Source: Chara braunii
Taxonomy: Eukaryota > Streptophyta > Charophyceae > Charales > Characeae
DNA: 29,929 nt
Assembly (NCBI GenBank): GCA_003427395.1
Contig: BFEA01000072.1
Location: 368,840 to 398,768 of the forward strand
Direction: 5' to 3'
Shown: one piece after another, positions 11,196 to 20,340 of the stretch
Position numbering within the stretch: the stretch's first letter is position 1
How the letters are laid out: each line of letters begins with the position of its first letter
Translations under genes and position numbers: made by a program
Notes under the pieces: generated by a model
The model's database searches: none
What the model was told of the DNA's origin: nothing
Seen by the model: the letters and a program-made list of their open reading frames with translations, nothing else

Positions 11196-12924
11196 CGGAT
11201 GACGTGGTGCTGGCTTAGTGCACGTGGCATAGTGCTGACAGCTAGTGCATGGGGACGCATTGGCATGAGGACGCTGTGAGGGGATGGAATTATCTGACGA
11301 TAACGCTTAACGCACGCGTGGCATCCAGAGGCACTTGCCAATCCACGTCACAGGTTGACGTGGCGGCTGGCCTGCGGCGTTATGGAAGAGGGAGAATAGT
11401 AGTGAAAGTTGTTGTTTGTCCATTTCCCCTGTTCTTTCCACATCAAGTACTCCATAGCCAATGCCCTTATAGAGGCTAAAGCGCTCAAGTGAGTTGGCGA
11501 AAGTCGACGTCGGTGGAAGAGAGTGGAGTCAGCCTCGTGAAACCGAAGTGTGGAGACCGTTGGACCAGCTTGGAGCATCATCATAACAGGAGGATCATTG
11601 GCGAGATCATCATCAAGGGAACTTCTTTTCATTCTTATGTTCTCTTGTGTTGTTTTTTCCTGTGTAGGTTTTTCTATCAGAAGCGTTGGTTTATCATCAA
11701 CATTGTCGCTGGTTGTATTCACATATCAAAGTTGCTCGTCATTTACGTCACCCGCATCTTTGTTTTTGCTGGTGGTTGCCATCACTGTTAACGCTGATCA
11801 TCATCATCATCATTTCGCTTCTTCATATTCTTCATCATCATCATTCGGACTTCTTCATCAAAATCGTAATAATTATCATTTTTTCACTTTCTATTTTCAT
11901 TACAGCAATAGTAAGCTGTCAATCTTCCACACCGGTGCCATTAGGGTATTGCAAAACAAACATACCTTACTTATTTCTTGCCAATTTTTCATCATCATCA
12001 TCTACCAATCTGAATCTTTATCATCATCATCAGCAGCAGCAGCAACACGGTTTCTTTATTTATTTTTTCATCAATCAGTAGTTATTTCTGTGTTGGTGTT
12101 TATATTTTATTCGCCCTGATAGGTTACGGTCTAGTTTGTAGGTAGGTCGGGCAGGAAGGGAGCGCTACTCCGCAGGGGTAACACAAGGTGGGAGGTGATT
12201 GCCCTCTAGGGAGCAGACACAGGTGATGGGAGCTGACCTGGGTTGGGGCTAGGAGATATATATGGGGGCGCATTATCTCCTGGCGGAGGCGGCCTAGGTC
12301 AGAGTGTTAGATTTAAAGTACACCTGTTAGGGAAACTGATTACTTCAAGGGAGAAGGGAATGAGGAAGTGATCTCTCTCATCGGGGCTGATAGGAACTTC
12401 ATACTAATAATGGGGTTCAACTCAGCGGAGGCAGCGAGAGGAGAAAAGGGGAACAGGTAACGAGGGGAGAGGAGGAGAGTACATGGAGAAAGGGGAGGGG
12501 TGGAGAGGAATAGTCATCAGCATCCTCATCATTATCCATCATTTTTGTGATCATCTCAGGGTACTCGTCAAATTTTATCATCAAAAAGGTTTTTTATCAG
12601 GATTCTGATATTATCAGATCCTAAATTTCTAGTTGACATTCTAGCTTAGCTAATTTCCTAATTGAGTCTTTTTGTTTAATGGCCAGGTTGAGTTTGCGCC
12701 AGAACAACATTGACCGACGCTGGGCCGATGCCGAGGGACCGAACCAAATTGGGGTGTGACACCAAGAAGAAGCCTAATCGGTGCACAAGACAGGCTCAGT
12801 TGCGATTGGTTGGTTGGAATGGATACAGGAAATTAGGGATAGGATAGTGTTTGAGTGCTGGGTAGACAATCATTCTAATTAGTCATCATTTATCTCTATG
12901 TCATGACCTCGATTATCCACTTTA

Positions 12925-13013
12925 TCATCCTGAATCATCCTAAATCATCCTAAACGATCCTTAATCATCCCAAATTATCATCAATGATCATCAATGATCA
13001 TCAATCATGACTG
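12925..13013. repeat. Degenerate short tandem repeats (AATCATCCT)n and (AATGATCATC)n
   Basis: About five units related to AATCATCCTA run from 12932 to 12973, followed by three of ATGATCATCA to 13010. These are simple sequence repeats. Confidence 0.75.
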
Positions 13014-13027
13014 TATTTCCATTTTAA

Positions 13028-13098
13028 GGGACGCTGGGCCCAGTTCCCAGCACGTGCTACTTCCCACGAATAGATTGGAAAAATTAAGAAAAAAAAAA
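13028..13098 (+). repeat. SINE-like short repeat (truncated copy) with A tail
   Basis: The sequence starts GGGACGCTGGGCCC, continues through CACGTGCTACTTCCCAC and ATAGATTGGA, and ends in an A-rich tail. The same unit recurs at 19094 and 19426, each longer and also followed by an A-rich tail. No Pol III boxes are visible in this short piece. Confidence 0.5.
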
Positions 13099-13470
13099 GT
13101 TTAAACGCTGCATAGAGTACACGTATGGGGGCTTCCTGTACAAAACGTACAAGTTATTTCTGTACGGGATATGTACGGGAACCTGTGCGGGAATCTATAT
13201 GTTTTGTACACCCCCGTACGAAAAAGCAAAAAAAACAAAAAAACAAAAAAACAAAAGTCATCAAAAAAATCCGAAAAAAAACTATCTGATGCAACAACAC
13301 AAAACAAGCAACATTTCGTTGAGCATTATCTTCAGATTCTTATTAGAATTTGATAAAAAAAAAAAAAAAATATCGAATTAAAAAAAATAAAAATTATACG
13401 GGGCCCCTAACGTACGAGTAGCGTACGAGTACAAGAGTACGAGTCCGTACTCGTACGGGGGTGCGTATAA
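13096..13470 (-). mobile_element. Third family-like element with GTAC-rich ends and the shared core
   Basis: It has a GC-rich block at 13110-13222 built on GTACGGG / CGTACAAG words, an A-rich tract, a reverse-strand shared core at 13275-13352, an AT tract, then a second GTAC-rich block at 13397-13465 (ACGAGTACAAGAGTACGAG). The plan is the same as families A and B but the arms are different. I could not define terminal repeats or a target duplication, so the limits are approximate. Confidence 0.45.
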
Positions 13471-13527
13471 GTGGCAAACTATAATTTAATAAACAACTCT
13501 TTTTATGAGAGTTTTTTTTTTATTTTA

Positions 13528-14325
13528 AATATGCAACATTTGCCTGAGCATTACATCTAAATTCCTTACCAAATTTGAATAAAAATAAAATACAAAAAAT
13601 AAAACTAATAATAAAAATAACCGGGCTACCAGAGTGGCCCGAGGTCACTTCCCGACCGGGCCAAAAAAAGTAAAAAAAAAATATACTTTTTTTATTTCTT
13701 ATTTTGTATTCTAAATCTGGTGAAGAATTTCGATACAACCCTGAGGCAAACGTTGTTCAGGTTATTTTGCTCGATAACATAGTTTTTTTTCGAATTTTTT
13801 GGATTTTGTTTTTTTTTTGCTGGGACCCTCCCTGGTCCTTGCACGGGCTGGCCACCCGGGACCCGGGCGGCCCGGCTGGTAGCCTAGAAAAATAAACAAA
13901 AATGAAAAGAGAATTAAAATTACTGGGTGAGCGAGCACATTTCTAACACCACCATCTTTGGCGCTGGCATAGCCAAATGACCTAAAAATTTACCAATATC
14001 TACTTCACATTATACAAAACGTATTTAGAAGGTTTCAAAAAATAATGAAGTTATTTAGGCCCTTCAACAAAGTGAAAACAAAAAGTAAAAAGTGAAAAAA
14101 AAAAAAAGGTATCAAGTGGGCGAGCATATTTTGACACCACCATCTTTCGAAATTTATAGGCATGTACCTCACATCGCAGAAAACTCGCAAAAAACAATTA
14201 AAAAAAATTATATATTTTTAGGCCACAAAATATTTTTTGGCGGGGGCTGAACGCCGTCGGGTTTGGACCTCGAACAGGACGGAGGTCAGCCCGGGGACCT
14301 CTGTACGTACGGGCTGGTGACCCTG
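13528..14325 (-). mobile_element. Family B element in reverse, truncated, carrying a nested family A copy
   Basis: The reading is on the minus strand from 14325. The end CAGGGTCACCAGCCC is followed by TATATATA on the outside. GC arm 14231-14325, two internal CACCACCATCTTT blocks (about 13947 and 14136) and the reverse core at 13530-13578 match copies 1 and 2. The other GC arm is absent; homology ends near 13528 against the GTAC-rich element. A complete family A copy interrupts it. Confidence 0.7.
13621..13887 (+). mobile_element. Family A element nested in a reverse family B element
   Basis: The element is 267 bp. Left end CCGGGCTACCAG (two changes from the consensus), right end CTGGTAGCCTAG. 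Flanks AAAAATAA at 13613-13620 and 13888-13895 are identical, giving an exact 8-bp target duplication. The core is at 13711-13790. Family B sequence continues on both sides, so the insertion is unambiguous. Confidence 0.92.
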
Positions 14326-14436
14326 TATATATATATATTTTTTCACAGAGAGTTTATTTTGCAGGCAAAAAATAAGCAAGCATAATTTTTTGATATCTAC
14401 AACCTCTTTTGTTTTTCTTTGAACTTTAAATAGATT

Positions 14437-14440
<4 letters not shown>

Positions 14441-14486
<46 letters not shown>
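14441..14486. repeat. (TA)n microsatellite
   Basis: About 46 bp of pure TA lie directly next to a family A insertion. Confidence 0.97.
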
Positions 14487-14489
<3 letters not shown>

Positions 14490-14490
14490 G

Positions 14491-14770
14491 CTAGGCTACC
14501 AGAGTGGCCCACGTCCACTTGCTCGGTCAAGCCAAAAAGAAAAAAATAAATAGAAATTATTTTTTAATTAAAAATTTCAATGTGAATTTGGTAAAGAATT
14601 TCGATAAGCCCCTAAGGCAAAAGTTGTTCACTTTACAGTTCTACATAACATAGTTTTTTTTTGAGTTTTTGGATTTTTTTTTCTTTTTTTAGTTGCACCT
14701 TCGTTGACCCTTGCACGACCGGGCCGCCCGGGGAAATAGGGTGCCCCGGGCGGCCCGACTGGTAGCCTAG
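14491..14770 (+). mobile_element. Family A element beside a (TA)n tract
   Basis: The element is 280 bp with perfect CTAGGCTACCAG / CTGGTAGCCTAG ends. Flanks TATAAATG (14483-14490) and TAAAAATG (14771-14778) match at 7 of 8. The core is at 14584-14660. The right arm holds a strong inner palindrome, GGGCCGCCCGG to CCGGGCGGCCC, around a short AT-containing loop. Confidence 0.9.
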
Positions 14771-15584
14771 TAAAAATGACGACAAAGACCATAGAAAAAA
14801 AGTGAAAGTTTTTCTTTTTTGACATTTTATTTCATCGACGTACACGTGTGAGCGCATGGACGCATACGAGAGAACGCACATACAAACACAAATCACGCGC
14901 AAAAGCCCATGACTTTTTTGTTTTTTGAATTAATCAATCAATCGATCAATCAATCATTCATTTTATTTTTTTTGAAGAGCATTGCCACATGCGTGGGTGG
15001 TAGTGGGGTGTGAGGGGGTTTGGGGTAGGAAAAGGGGGGGTTGGTGCGCTTGGGAGGGGGTGGGGGGTGTTGGGGGGGGCCAGTAGAAATTGTTGTTATG
15101 CGCCAGATATTCGAACCCCCCTGCATTGTTCATGTGAAACTGAAAATGGCTGAAGCCTTCCGTTTTTCCTTTTAATGGGAATTAAATGGGGATCCGGGGG
15201 ATTAAATGGGTTCCAGCGACCTCTTACCTTCACCTCCTTCCCCCACCCCCCATTTAAAGGATACTCAAGATCACGAGTAACGACAATAGTCAATTATTCA
15301 TTACTATCGACAAAATTTCTCAGTTCCATACTTCTGTCAGAAACAGCGAGGACAAATCAAGTTTTAAGGATTGTTTTACACGCTTATCAAAATAATCCTT
15401 GTAACTTTTTTTTCCAAATACAGTGAAGAGTGACAAGGGTCTGTGAGGGTCCTTAATGAAGAAGTACTAAATTGTCTACCGTGTGCGCGCGGGGAACGCA
15501 GCCCTAATGTAGCCAAAACGATGGGTCTTAGCGCTGAGCGCGGGGAACGCAGCCCTAATGGGTCTTAGCGTTGAGCGCGCGCAC

Positions 15585-15654
<70 letters not shown>

Positions 15655-15655
15655 N

Positions 15656-15731
<76 letters not shown>

Positions 15732-15820
15732 CTGAATGGAAAAAATGGAATATGGATCAAATTGCGGTCGATCGCGTGATCTATTTCGTGGTTGATTCCG
15801 AAAAATATTTTTCCTGGAAG
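14771..15820. other. Unassigned region with G-runs, short duplication and (GA)n
   Basis: No gene is recognised. About 14990-15082 is G-rich with several short homopolymers. A 40-50 bp direct duplication with GCGCGGGGAACGCAGCCC starts at about 15488 and 15537, just ahead of the (GA)n tract. Confidence 0.55.
15587..15730. repeat. (GA)n microsatellite, about 144 bp
   Basis: A pure GA repeat with a single N at 15655. True length is uncertain because repeats of this size are hard to assemble. Confidence 0.97.
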
Positions 15821-17206
15821 CAGGGTTGGCAGACCGAACGTACGGAGGCCCCTAAGCTGACCCCCAAACGTTCGGGCGTTAAGGGACCAGTACGGGGCCC
15901 CAACCTGAAGGGGTTCGAACCCCGCAAAAAAACTATTTTGTCACCTACAGGATTACCTGACCGAATGTTTGGGGGCCCTGGGGCTGGCCCCCGAACGTTC
16001 GGGCGTTTGGGGTCCCGTTCGGTGGCCGAACACCTCCAGGTTCGGGCCCCGCCAAAATTTTGTTATGGGCCTTGAAATAAGTTTTTTTTTTTCTGAATTG
16101 TTTTTTTGTGCGTTCTCTATGATATAACCTACACGCCTATAAATTTTGAAGCCATTCTGCTGAGCCAAAAAAACATTAAAAGTCGTAAAAGATTGTGGTG
16201 TCAAAACATGCTCGACCACTCACTATTTTTTTTTTTTTCACTTTTCACTTTTTGTTTTCACTTTATTTCGGGGCTAAAAAAATTTATTTTTTTTTAAAAA
16301 AACTTAATGAGTTATTCATTATGTAAACTACAAATCTGTAAATTTTCAGGGCATTTGTCAATGCCGAAAAATAATTAAAAATTGGCAAACATGGCGTTGT
16401 CGAAAAGGTGCTGGCACACTCACTCGTTTTAATTCTCTTTTTATTTTTTCTTATTTTTACCATAGTGGTTATTTTCTGTATTTGATTTTTAGTTCAAATT
16501 TGGTAAAAAATTTGGATGTAGTGCCCAGACAAATGTTGTTTAGTTTATTTTTCTGCATAACATGTTTTGTTTTCGGAATTTATTGAAAACTTGTTGTTGT
16601 TGTTTTTCTATCATGGCTTCCGAAGGGGTCCCGTACGTTCGGGCGTTCGGGTTCGGGCGTTCGGCCCGTCCCAAACGCCGGCAACCCTGGTCACCTACAT
16701 ATTATTATTTTTTCTGAATTTTTTTTGTGCCTTCTTTGTGATGTAAGGTATCTCCCTCTTAATTTTGAAGCCATTATGTTCGGCCAAAACAAATGAAAAT
16801 AGGCAAAGATGGTGGTGTCAAAACTTGCTTGCCCACTCACTAATTTGTTTTTTCTCTCTTCTCACTTTTTGTCTTTCCTTTATTTCGGGGCATGAAAAAA
16901 ATTATTATTTTTTCAAACTTTATTTATATATTCTCTATTATGTAAGATACACAAATATAAATTTTCATGGCATTTGTCACAGCCAAAAAGAAATGAAAAA
17001 TCACCAAAGATGTCGGTGTCAAAAATGTGCTTGCCCACTCAATAATTTCTTTCTCGTTTTATATTTTTTAATTTTCATTATTATTATTTATTTTTAGTAC
17101 TTGATTTTTATTTTAAATTTGGTAAAGAATTTGGTTGTAACGTTGAGGCAAATGTTGTTTAGTTTATTCTTCTGTATAACATATATGTTTGTTTGTTTGT
17201 TTGTTT

Positions 17207-17255
<49 letters not shown>

Positions 17256-17335
17256 TTCGACCGAACGGCTGAACACGTCGAGAGGGGGTGTCGAACATTC
17301 GGGCGTTCAGCCTATCCCGAATGCCGGCAACCCTG
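15821..17335 (+). mobile_element. Family B element (outer), interrupted by another family B element
   Basis: Ends CAGGGTTGGCAGACC and GCCGGCAACCCTG. The flanks CCTGGAAG at 15813-15820 and 17336-17343 are identical. Subtracting the inner element and one 8-bp duplication leaves about 765 bp, the same length as copy 1. Internal blocks at about 16802 and 17003 and the core at 17114-17190 are all present. A long T-run with doubtful length is at about 17210-17254. Confidence 0.93.
15948..16689 (+). mobile_element. Family B element nested in a family B element
   Basis: The element is 742 bp. Ends CAGGATTACCTGACCG and CGCCGGCAACCCTG. Flanks GTCACCTA at 15940-15947 and 16690-16697 are identical. The outer element resumes exactly after the duplication, in register with copy 1 (CACCTAAATGTTATTAG there, CACCTACATATTATTAT here). 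Core at 16495-16570. There is no transposase frame. Confidence 0.93.
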
Positions 17336-17343
17336 CCTGGAAG

Positions 17344-17829
17344 ATCACAACAAAAGCTACGAGCACGTGGCTGAATGGCAAAACTGAAAAATGTGCGAAA
17401 TTGATGCGGCATCTATTTCGTGTTCTTAACGCATTTCTGAAAATTTTCTGATATTTTTGCTGGAAAGACCATGACCTAATCTATGGATTCTTAAATTTTC
17501 AGATTTTTCTGTGAATTCTTCCTAGCAGAAAAAATCGCCAAAATTGCCTCTTGCAAATTCCGGGACTGGACCCGCTTGTACCCTTCGCCTTTGACAGCCT
17601 GCCCGTGGAACTCCTTACAACACCTCTCCTTCTTTCTTCCTTTCGGGGTGTGCTTCCATGTGACGACCAGTTGTTCCTTTTTTCCAAAGTCCCTGGTCTA
17701 CAAGAGCTAGATGTAGGTCGTCCGCAATACTGCCACATCCCCCCAAAAAATTGCCCACTAAGAACCCACATGCATCCTGGTCGTCCGCCGCCGAAAATGC
17801 GACACCTTGACACGGACGCTGAAATCCAC
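17344..17829. other. Unassigned region between a family B element and an integrase remnant
   Basis: A frame is open from 17551 to 17937 on the plus strand, rich in Pro and Leu. I do not recognise its first 90 residues. Because its end merges into integrase-like sequence it may be a very decayed upstream part of pol, but no integrase catalytic motif can be seen. Confidence 0.4.
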
Positions 17830-18330
17830 TATACCACAGCCTTGGGGCTGCAAACTATGAGCTCAACGCATGGATCGTCAACTGGACGAATAGGCATCTT
17901 ATCACTACACATCTACTTGTTTGGGATGAAAAATTGACAAGGTAGCAAGTGCTTATAACACCATTGTTCATTCAGCCAAAAGCCACGGTCCCAGACACAC
18001 TGCATCTTGGAAGAAAGCCTGGAAAGCCAGTCGATTACTTGTTTCCAGACAAAATCAAGGATGTGCCACCCCGAACAAAAAAGCCAGTCTATTTCTTGTT
18101 TCCAGACAAAATCACGGTTGTGCCACCCCGAACCTTCCAGTATGCACAATACAAATAGACCTTGCAGAAATCTCACCAGGAAGTAATCGAGCAAGTGAAT
18201 CAGCACAAACCTACCTCTCGATTTTAGGTAGGAGATCTCGTGAAGATGAAAACCATCCACCTTTGGTTGGTTTTCCCCAAGGAGAAACAGACCTTTGACC
18301 TCCTTTTTTACATCCTTCTCAGTCTGGAAG
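17830..18330 (+). pseudogene. Decayed Ty3/gypsy integrase C-terminal region
   Basis: At 17857 the frame reads MSSTHGSSTG, resembling the NSSVHSSTG block that follows the gypsy integrase core. From 17949 a single frame runs to about 18310 with two in-frame stops (18156-18158 and 18225-18227). It reads YLFPDKIKDVPPRTK, LQKSHQEVIEQV, then after the second stop VGDLVKMKT, which matches the F-VGD-V-LKT motif of the integrase C-terminal domain. A 57-bp tandem duplication has doubled a 19-residue stretch (18024-18080 and 18081-18137). The gene is dead. It could belong to the same old element as the RT and RNase H at 5.8-7.0 kb, since both are on the plus strand and the DNA between is mostly later insertions. 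Confidence 0.65.
18024..18137 (+). repeat. 57-bp tandem duplication inside integrase remnant
   Basis: Two adjacent units begin AAGCCAGTC and run through TTGTTTCCAGACAAAATCA to TGTGCCACCCCGAAC. The length is a multiple of three, so both encode KPV-Y-LFPDKI--VPPRT. The units differ at several positions, so the duplication is not recent. Confidence 0.85.
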
Positions 18331-18970
18331 ATCATATTCTAGGGAACTGCAACTACTGTGCTATGGGTTACGGACAACTCTTGTCCTTCATTCGTCATGG
18401 ATACATCCCCCTTCACCTAGGAACCTGTCCCAGTTTTCCGTGCATCGATCGACTCCCTTCAGGCATATTATTCGCATATATAAGTCTAAATTCTAAGAAG
18501 GGAAAACTAGGGTCCGGTCAAGGGTTTCAGTTTTAAATGCGTTTCAGTTTTAAATGTGTTTCAGTCACGATTTCGTGAATTTTGCTCCAAAGCGTGGAAA
18601 ATTGTGAATGTGTCCAACCCAGCTTTAGGGTTGGGTGGGGATGTGTTGTATTCGAGGGATGCCTGAAGTGGATTTAGAACTTAAAACATGACTGCGCCGT
18701 AGGTACACCTTTTAGGAAAGTGCGGCGACTGTTCGGAAACTGCACCTCCCATTAGTCATCGATATCCCACCTCATCTTAGAACCTGCCTGGGTTTCCATG
18801 CACTGATCTGATCACTCCCTTTGCGCATACCAATGCTACTGCCCTGAATGGATGGATACGTGGATGTTGATTCTGTTATTCAACACCGATACATGCCAAT
18901 ACTCATGATCTGCATTATTCTTCCCCCCCCCCTGCCCCCCCCCCCCCCAAAAAAAGCCTTCTCACTATAA

Positions 18971-19117
18971 GCTGGGAACCGGGCCTCGCGTCCCTCACAT
19001 CTTTTGCTGCAGCAAGTGGGATGGGCAACGCACTCCGCCCAAGCCTAACCTGGACCACAGCCATCAGCATCTTCTGTATATGACTTTGTGTGAGGGACGC
19101 TGGACCCGTTTTCCAGC
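18971..19117. repeat. Imperfect 29-bp inverted repeat
   Basis: Arm 18971-18999 is the reverse complement of 19089-19117 except for about six bases; the outer 12 (TGTGAGGGACGC) are identical. The second arm is the start of the SINE-like unit, so this is a head-to-head pair of unit starts or the two ends of a small element. Confidence 0.6.
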
Positions 19118-19245
19118 AGGTGTTGCTCCCCACCAATAGATAGGAGCCAAAATATGGCCTGCTACTGGTGGGTGCTCGTTTCAGCATCACTAGCAGGGCC
19201 AACTGGTGTTTTCAAAAAAAAAAGAAGGAAAAAAAAAAACAAAAA
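19094..19245 (+). repeat. SINE-like short repeat with A-rich tail
   Basis: It starts GGGACGCTGGACCCGTTTTC, passes through CAGCAGGTGTTGCTCC and CCACCAATAGATAGGAGC, and ends in GTGTTTTC and an A-rich tail (19215-19245). The same order is found at 19426-19570. Copies ending in A-rich tails suggest retroposition, but no A or B box was found. Confidence 0.55.
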
Positions 19246-19425
19246 ACGCCGATACCGATTCCGATTCACATAGGGGGAGGGCGGCCATCTACTCGTAAGT
19301 TGCAGTAGAGAGTATGACTCAGATATCACGCTGATTTGAGTGAAGATCGGAGGTTCACAAGGGAAGAATTGCACCAGGATTGTCACAGGATTGACACAGC
19401 AAATTTCAGCCTTTTGATGTATAAT

Positions 19426-19570
19426 GGGACCCTGGACCCGTTTTCCAGCAGGTGCTGCTTCCCACCAATAGATTGGAGCAGCCAGGATGCCCACTACGAG
19501 GGGGTGCTCTTATCACCTCTCCTAGTGGGGAGACTGGCTTTTGTGTAGAAAACAAACAAACAAACAAAGG
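19426..19570 (+). repeat. SINE-like short repeat with (ACAA)n tail
   Basis: It starts GGGACCCTGGACCCGTTTTC and shares about 120 bp with the copy at 19094. The tail is a short run of ACAAACAAACAAACAAA. Read on the minus strand, both copies give the same WWEAAPAGKRV peptide; this follows from the DNA similarity and need not mean coding. Confidence 0.55.
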
Positions 19571-20340
19571 GTTGTCACAGGATACAAGAGGGATCTCAAA
19601 GGAAAACAGCAAGTGGAATGAAGGGGTTCCTCGGAAACCACCAAACGCGACGGGGTGGGAGCATGAGGCCTCAAGGGCTTCTCAGGTGCATCATGAAAAA
19701 AAAGGGCCCTGAGTCAATGCGCGGAAGGAAAAGAGGTTTGGCAGTTTTCTAAAAGGTCGGGTCTGGCTGAGGTTGGATTCTGACCATGTGATTGTGATGC
19801 CGACAGGCCTCTGCAGCTTTCGGAAGCGACCACAATGCAGGCCCTACTGGCCTATTGTGATTCCAACCTTTACATACCGGGAGATGTGGCAGAGCAAGAA
19901 AAACATTCTAGCTGGGTAATGATGGGGGGCTGCACCACCGTGTGAATAAAAGGGAGCAGCCAATGCCAGGGGCAGTAGCAGACAGGCAACAGCAATAGTC
20001 GGCAGATGGCTGTGCCAGCAATAGCTGGGCTGGTTGCCAAGGAGAGCGGAAGGTGGCATAAGGAAGAGAGAGGCCCTAGGAGGAAGAGGAAGGTCGTAGC
20101 ATAGTGAGGAGGTTGGCGACGGACATACCTGGTGCTGGTGGTCACCAAGAAGAGCAATGGGAGACATCATTCGGGCATCAGTGGGAGCAGCAGTGGTGGC
20201 AGGACTGTACAATGTGGCATTGGATGCTGGTGAACTGTGGGCAAGAGTAGGCAGTACAGTAGGCGATCATATAGGCTGGTAGTGAGACCAACAAGAGCAG
20301 ATAATTCTTATTGTTTTGTTGTCGTATTGGTTGTTATGTT

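Larger units (their letters stand above)
11025..13027. other. Unassigned region with short-period repeats
   Basis: I recognise no gene. It contains a GAGGCGCTGGC-based repeat (about 11050-11195), TCATCA-rich stretches (about 11790-12030), and AATCATCCTA / ATGATCATCA short repeats (about 12928-13010). A motif at 12751-12763 reads, on the minus strand, TGTCACACCCCAAT, the usual first bases of many plant gypsy LTRs; no matching far end was found. Long frames here (for example 11550-12119) are low-complexity by-products of TCA repeats. Confidence 0.5.
18331..20340. other. Unassigned region with SINE-like repeats
   Basis: No gene is recognised. Diverged duplicates are at about 18399-18473 and 18758-18834 (sharing CACCT-AGAACCTG-C and TTTCC-TGCA-TGAT). 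A C-run of doubtful length is at 18925-18948. SINE-like units are at 19094 and 19426. On the minus strand 19844-20212 is an open, low-complexity Pro/Ala/Leu frame that I do not recognise. Confidence 0.5.

Noticed and set aside
11550-12119. A plus-strand frame of 189 codons
   Set aside because: Ser/Ile/Phe-rich sequence produced by TCA and TTC repeats; no motif, and competing frames of similar length overlap it.
15476-15779. Long Arg/Glu or Ser/Leu repeat frames on both strands
   Set aside because: They are translations of a (GA)n microsatellite.
17913-18335. A minus-strand frame of 140 codons with a repeated DFVWKQ-IDWL segment
   Set aside because: The internal repeat is the 57-bp duplication read backwards; the plus strand has recognisable integrase sequence.
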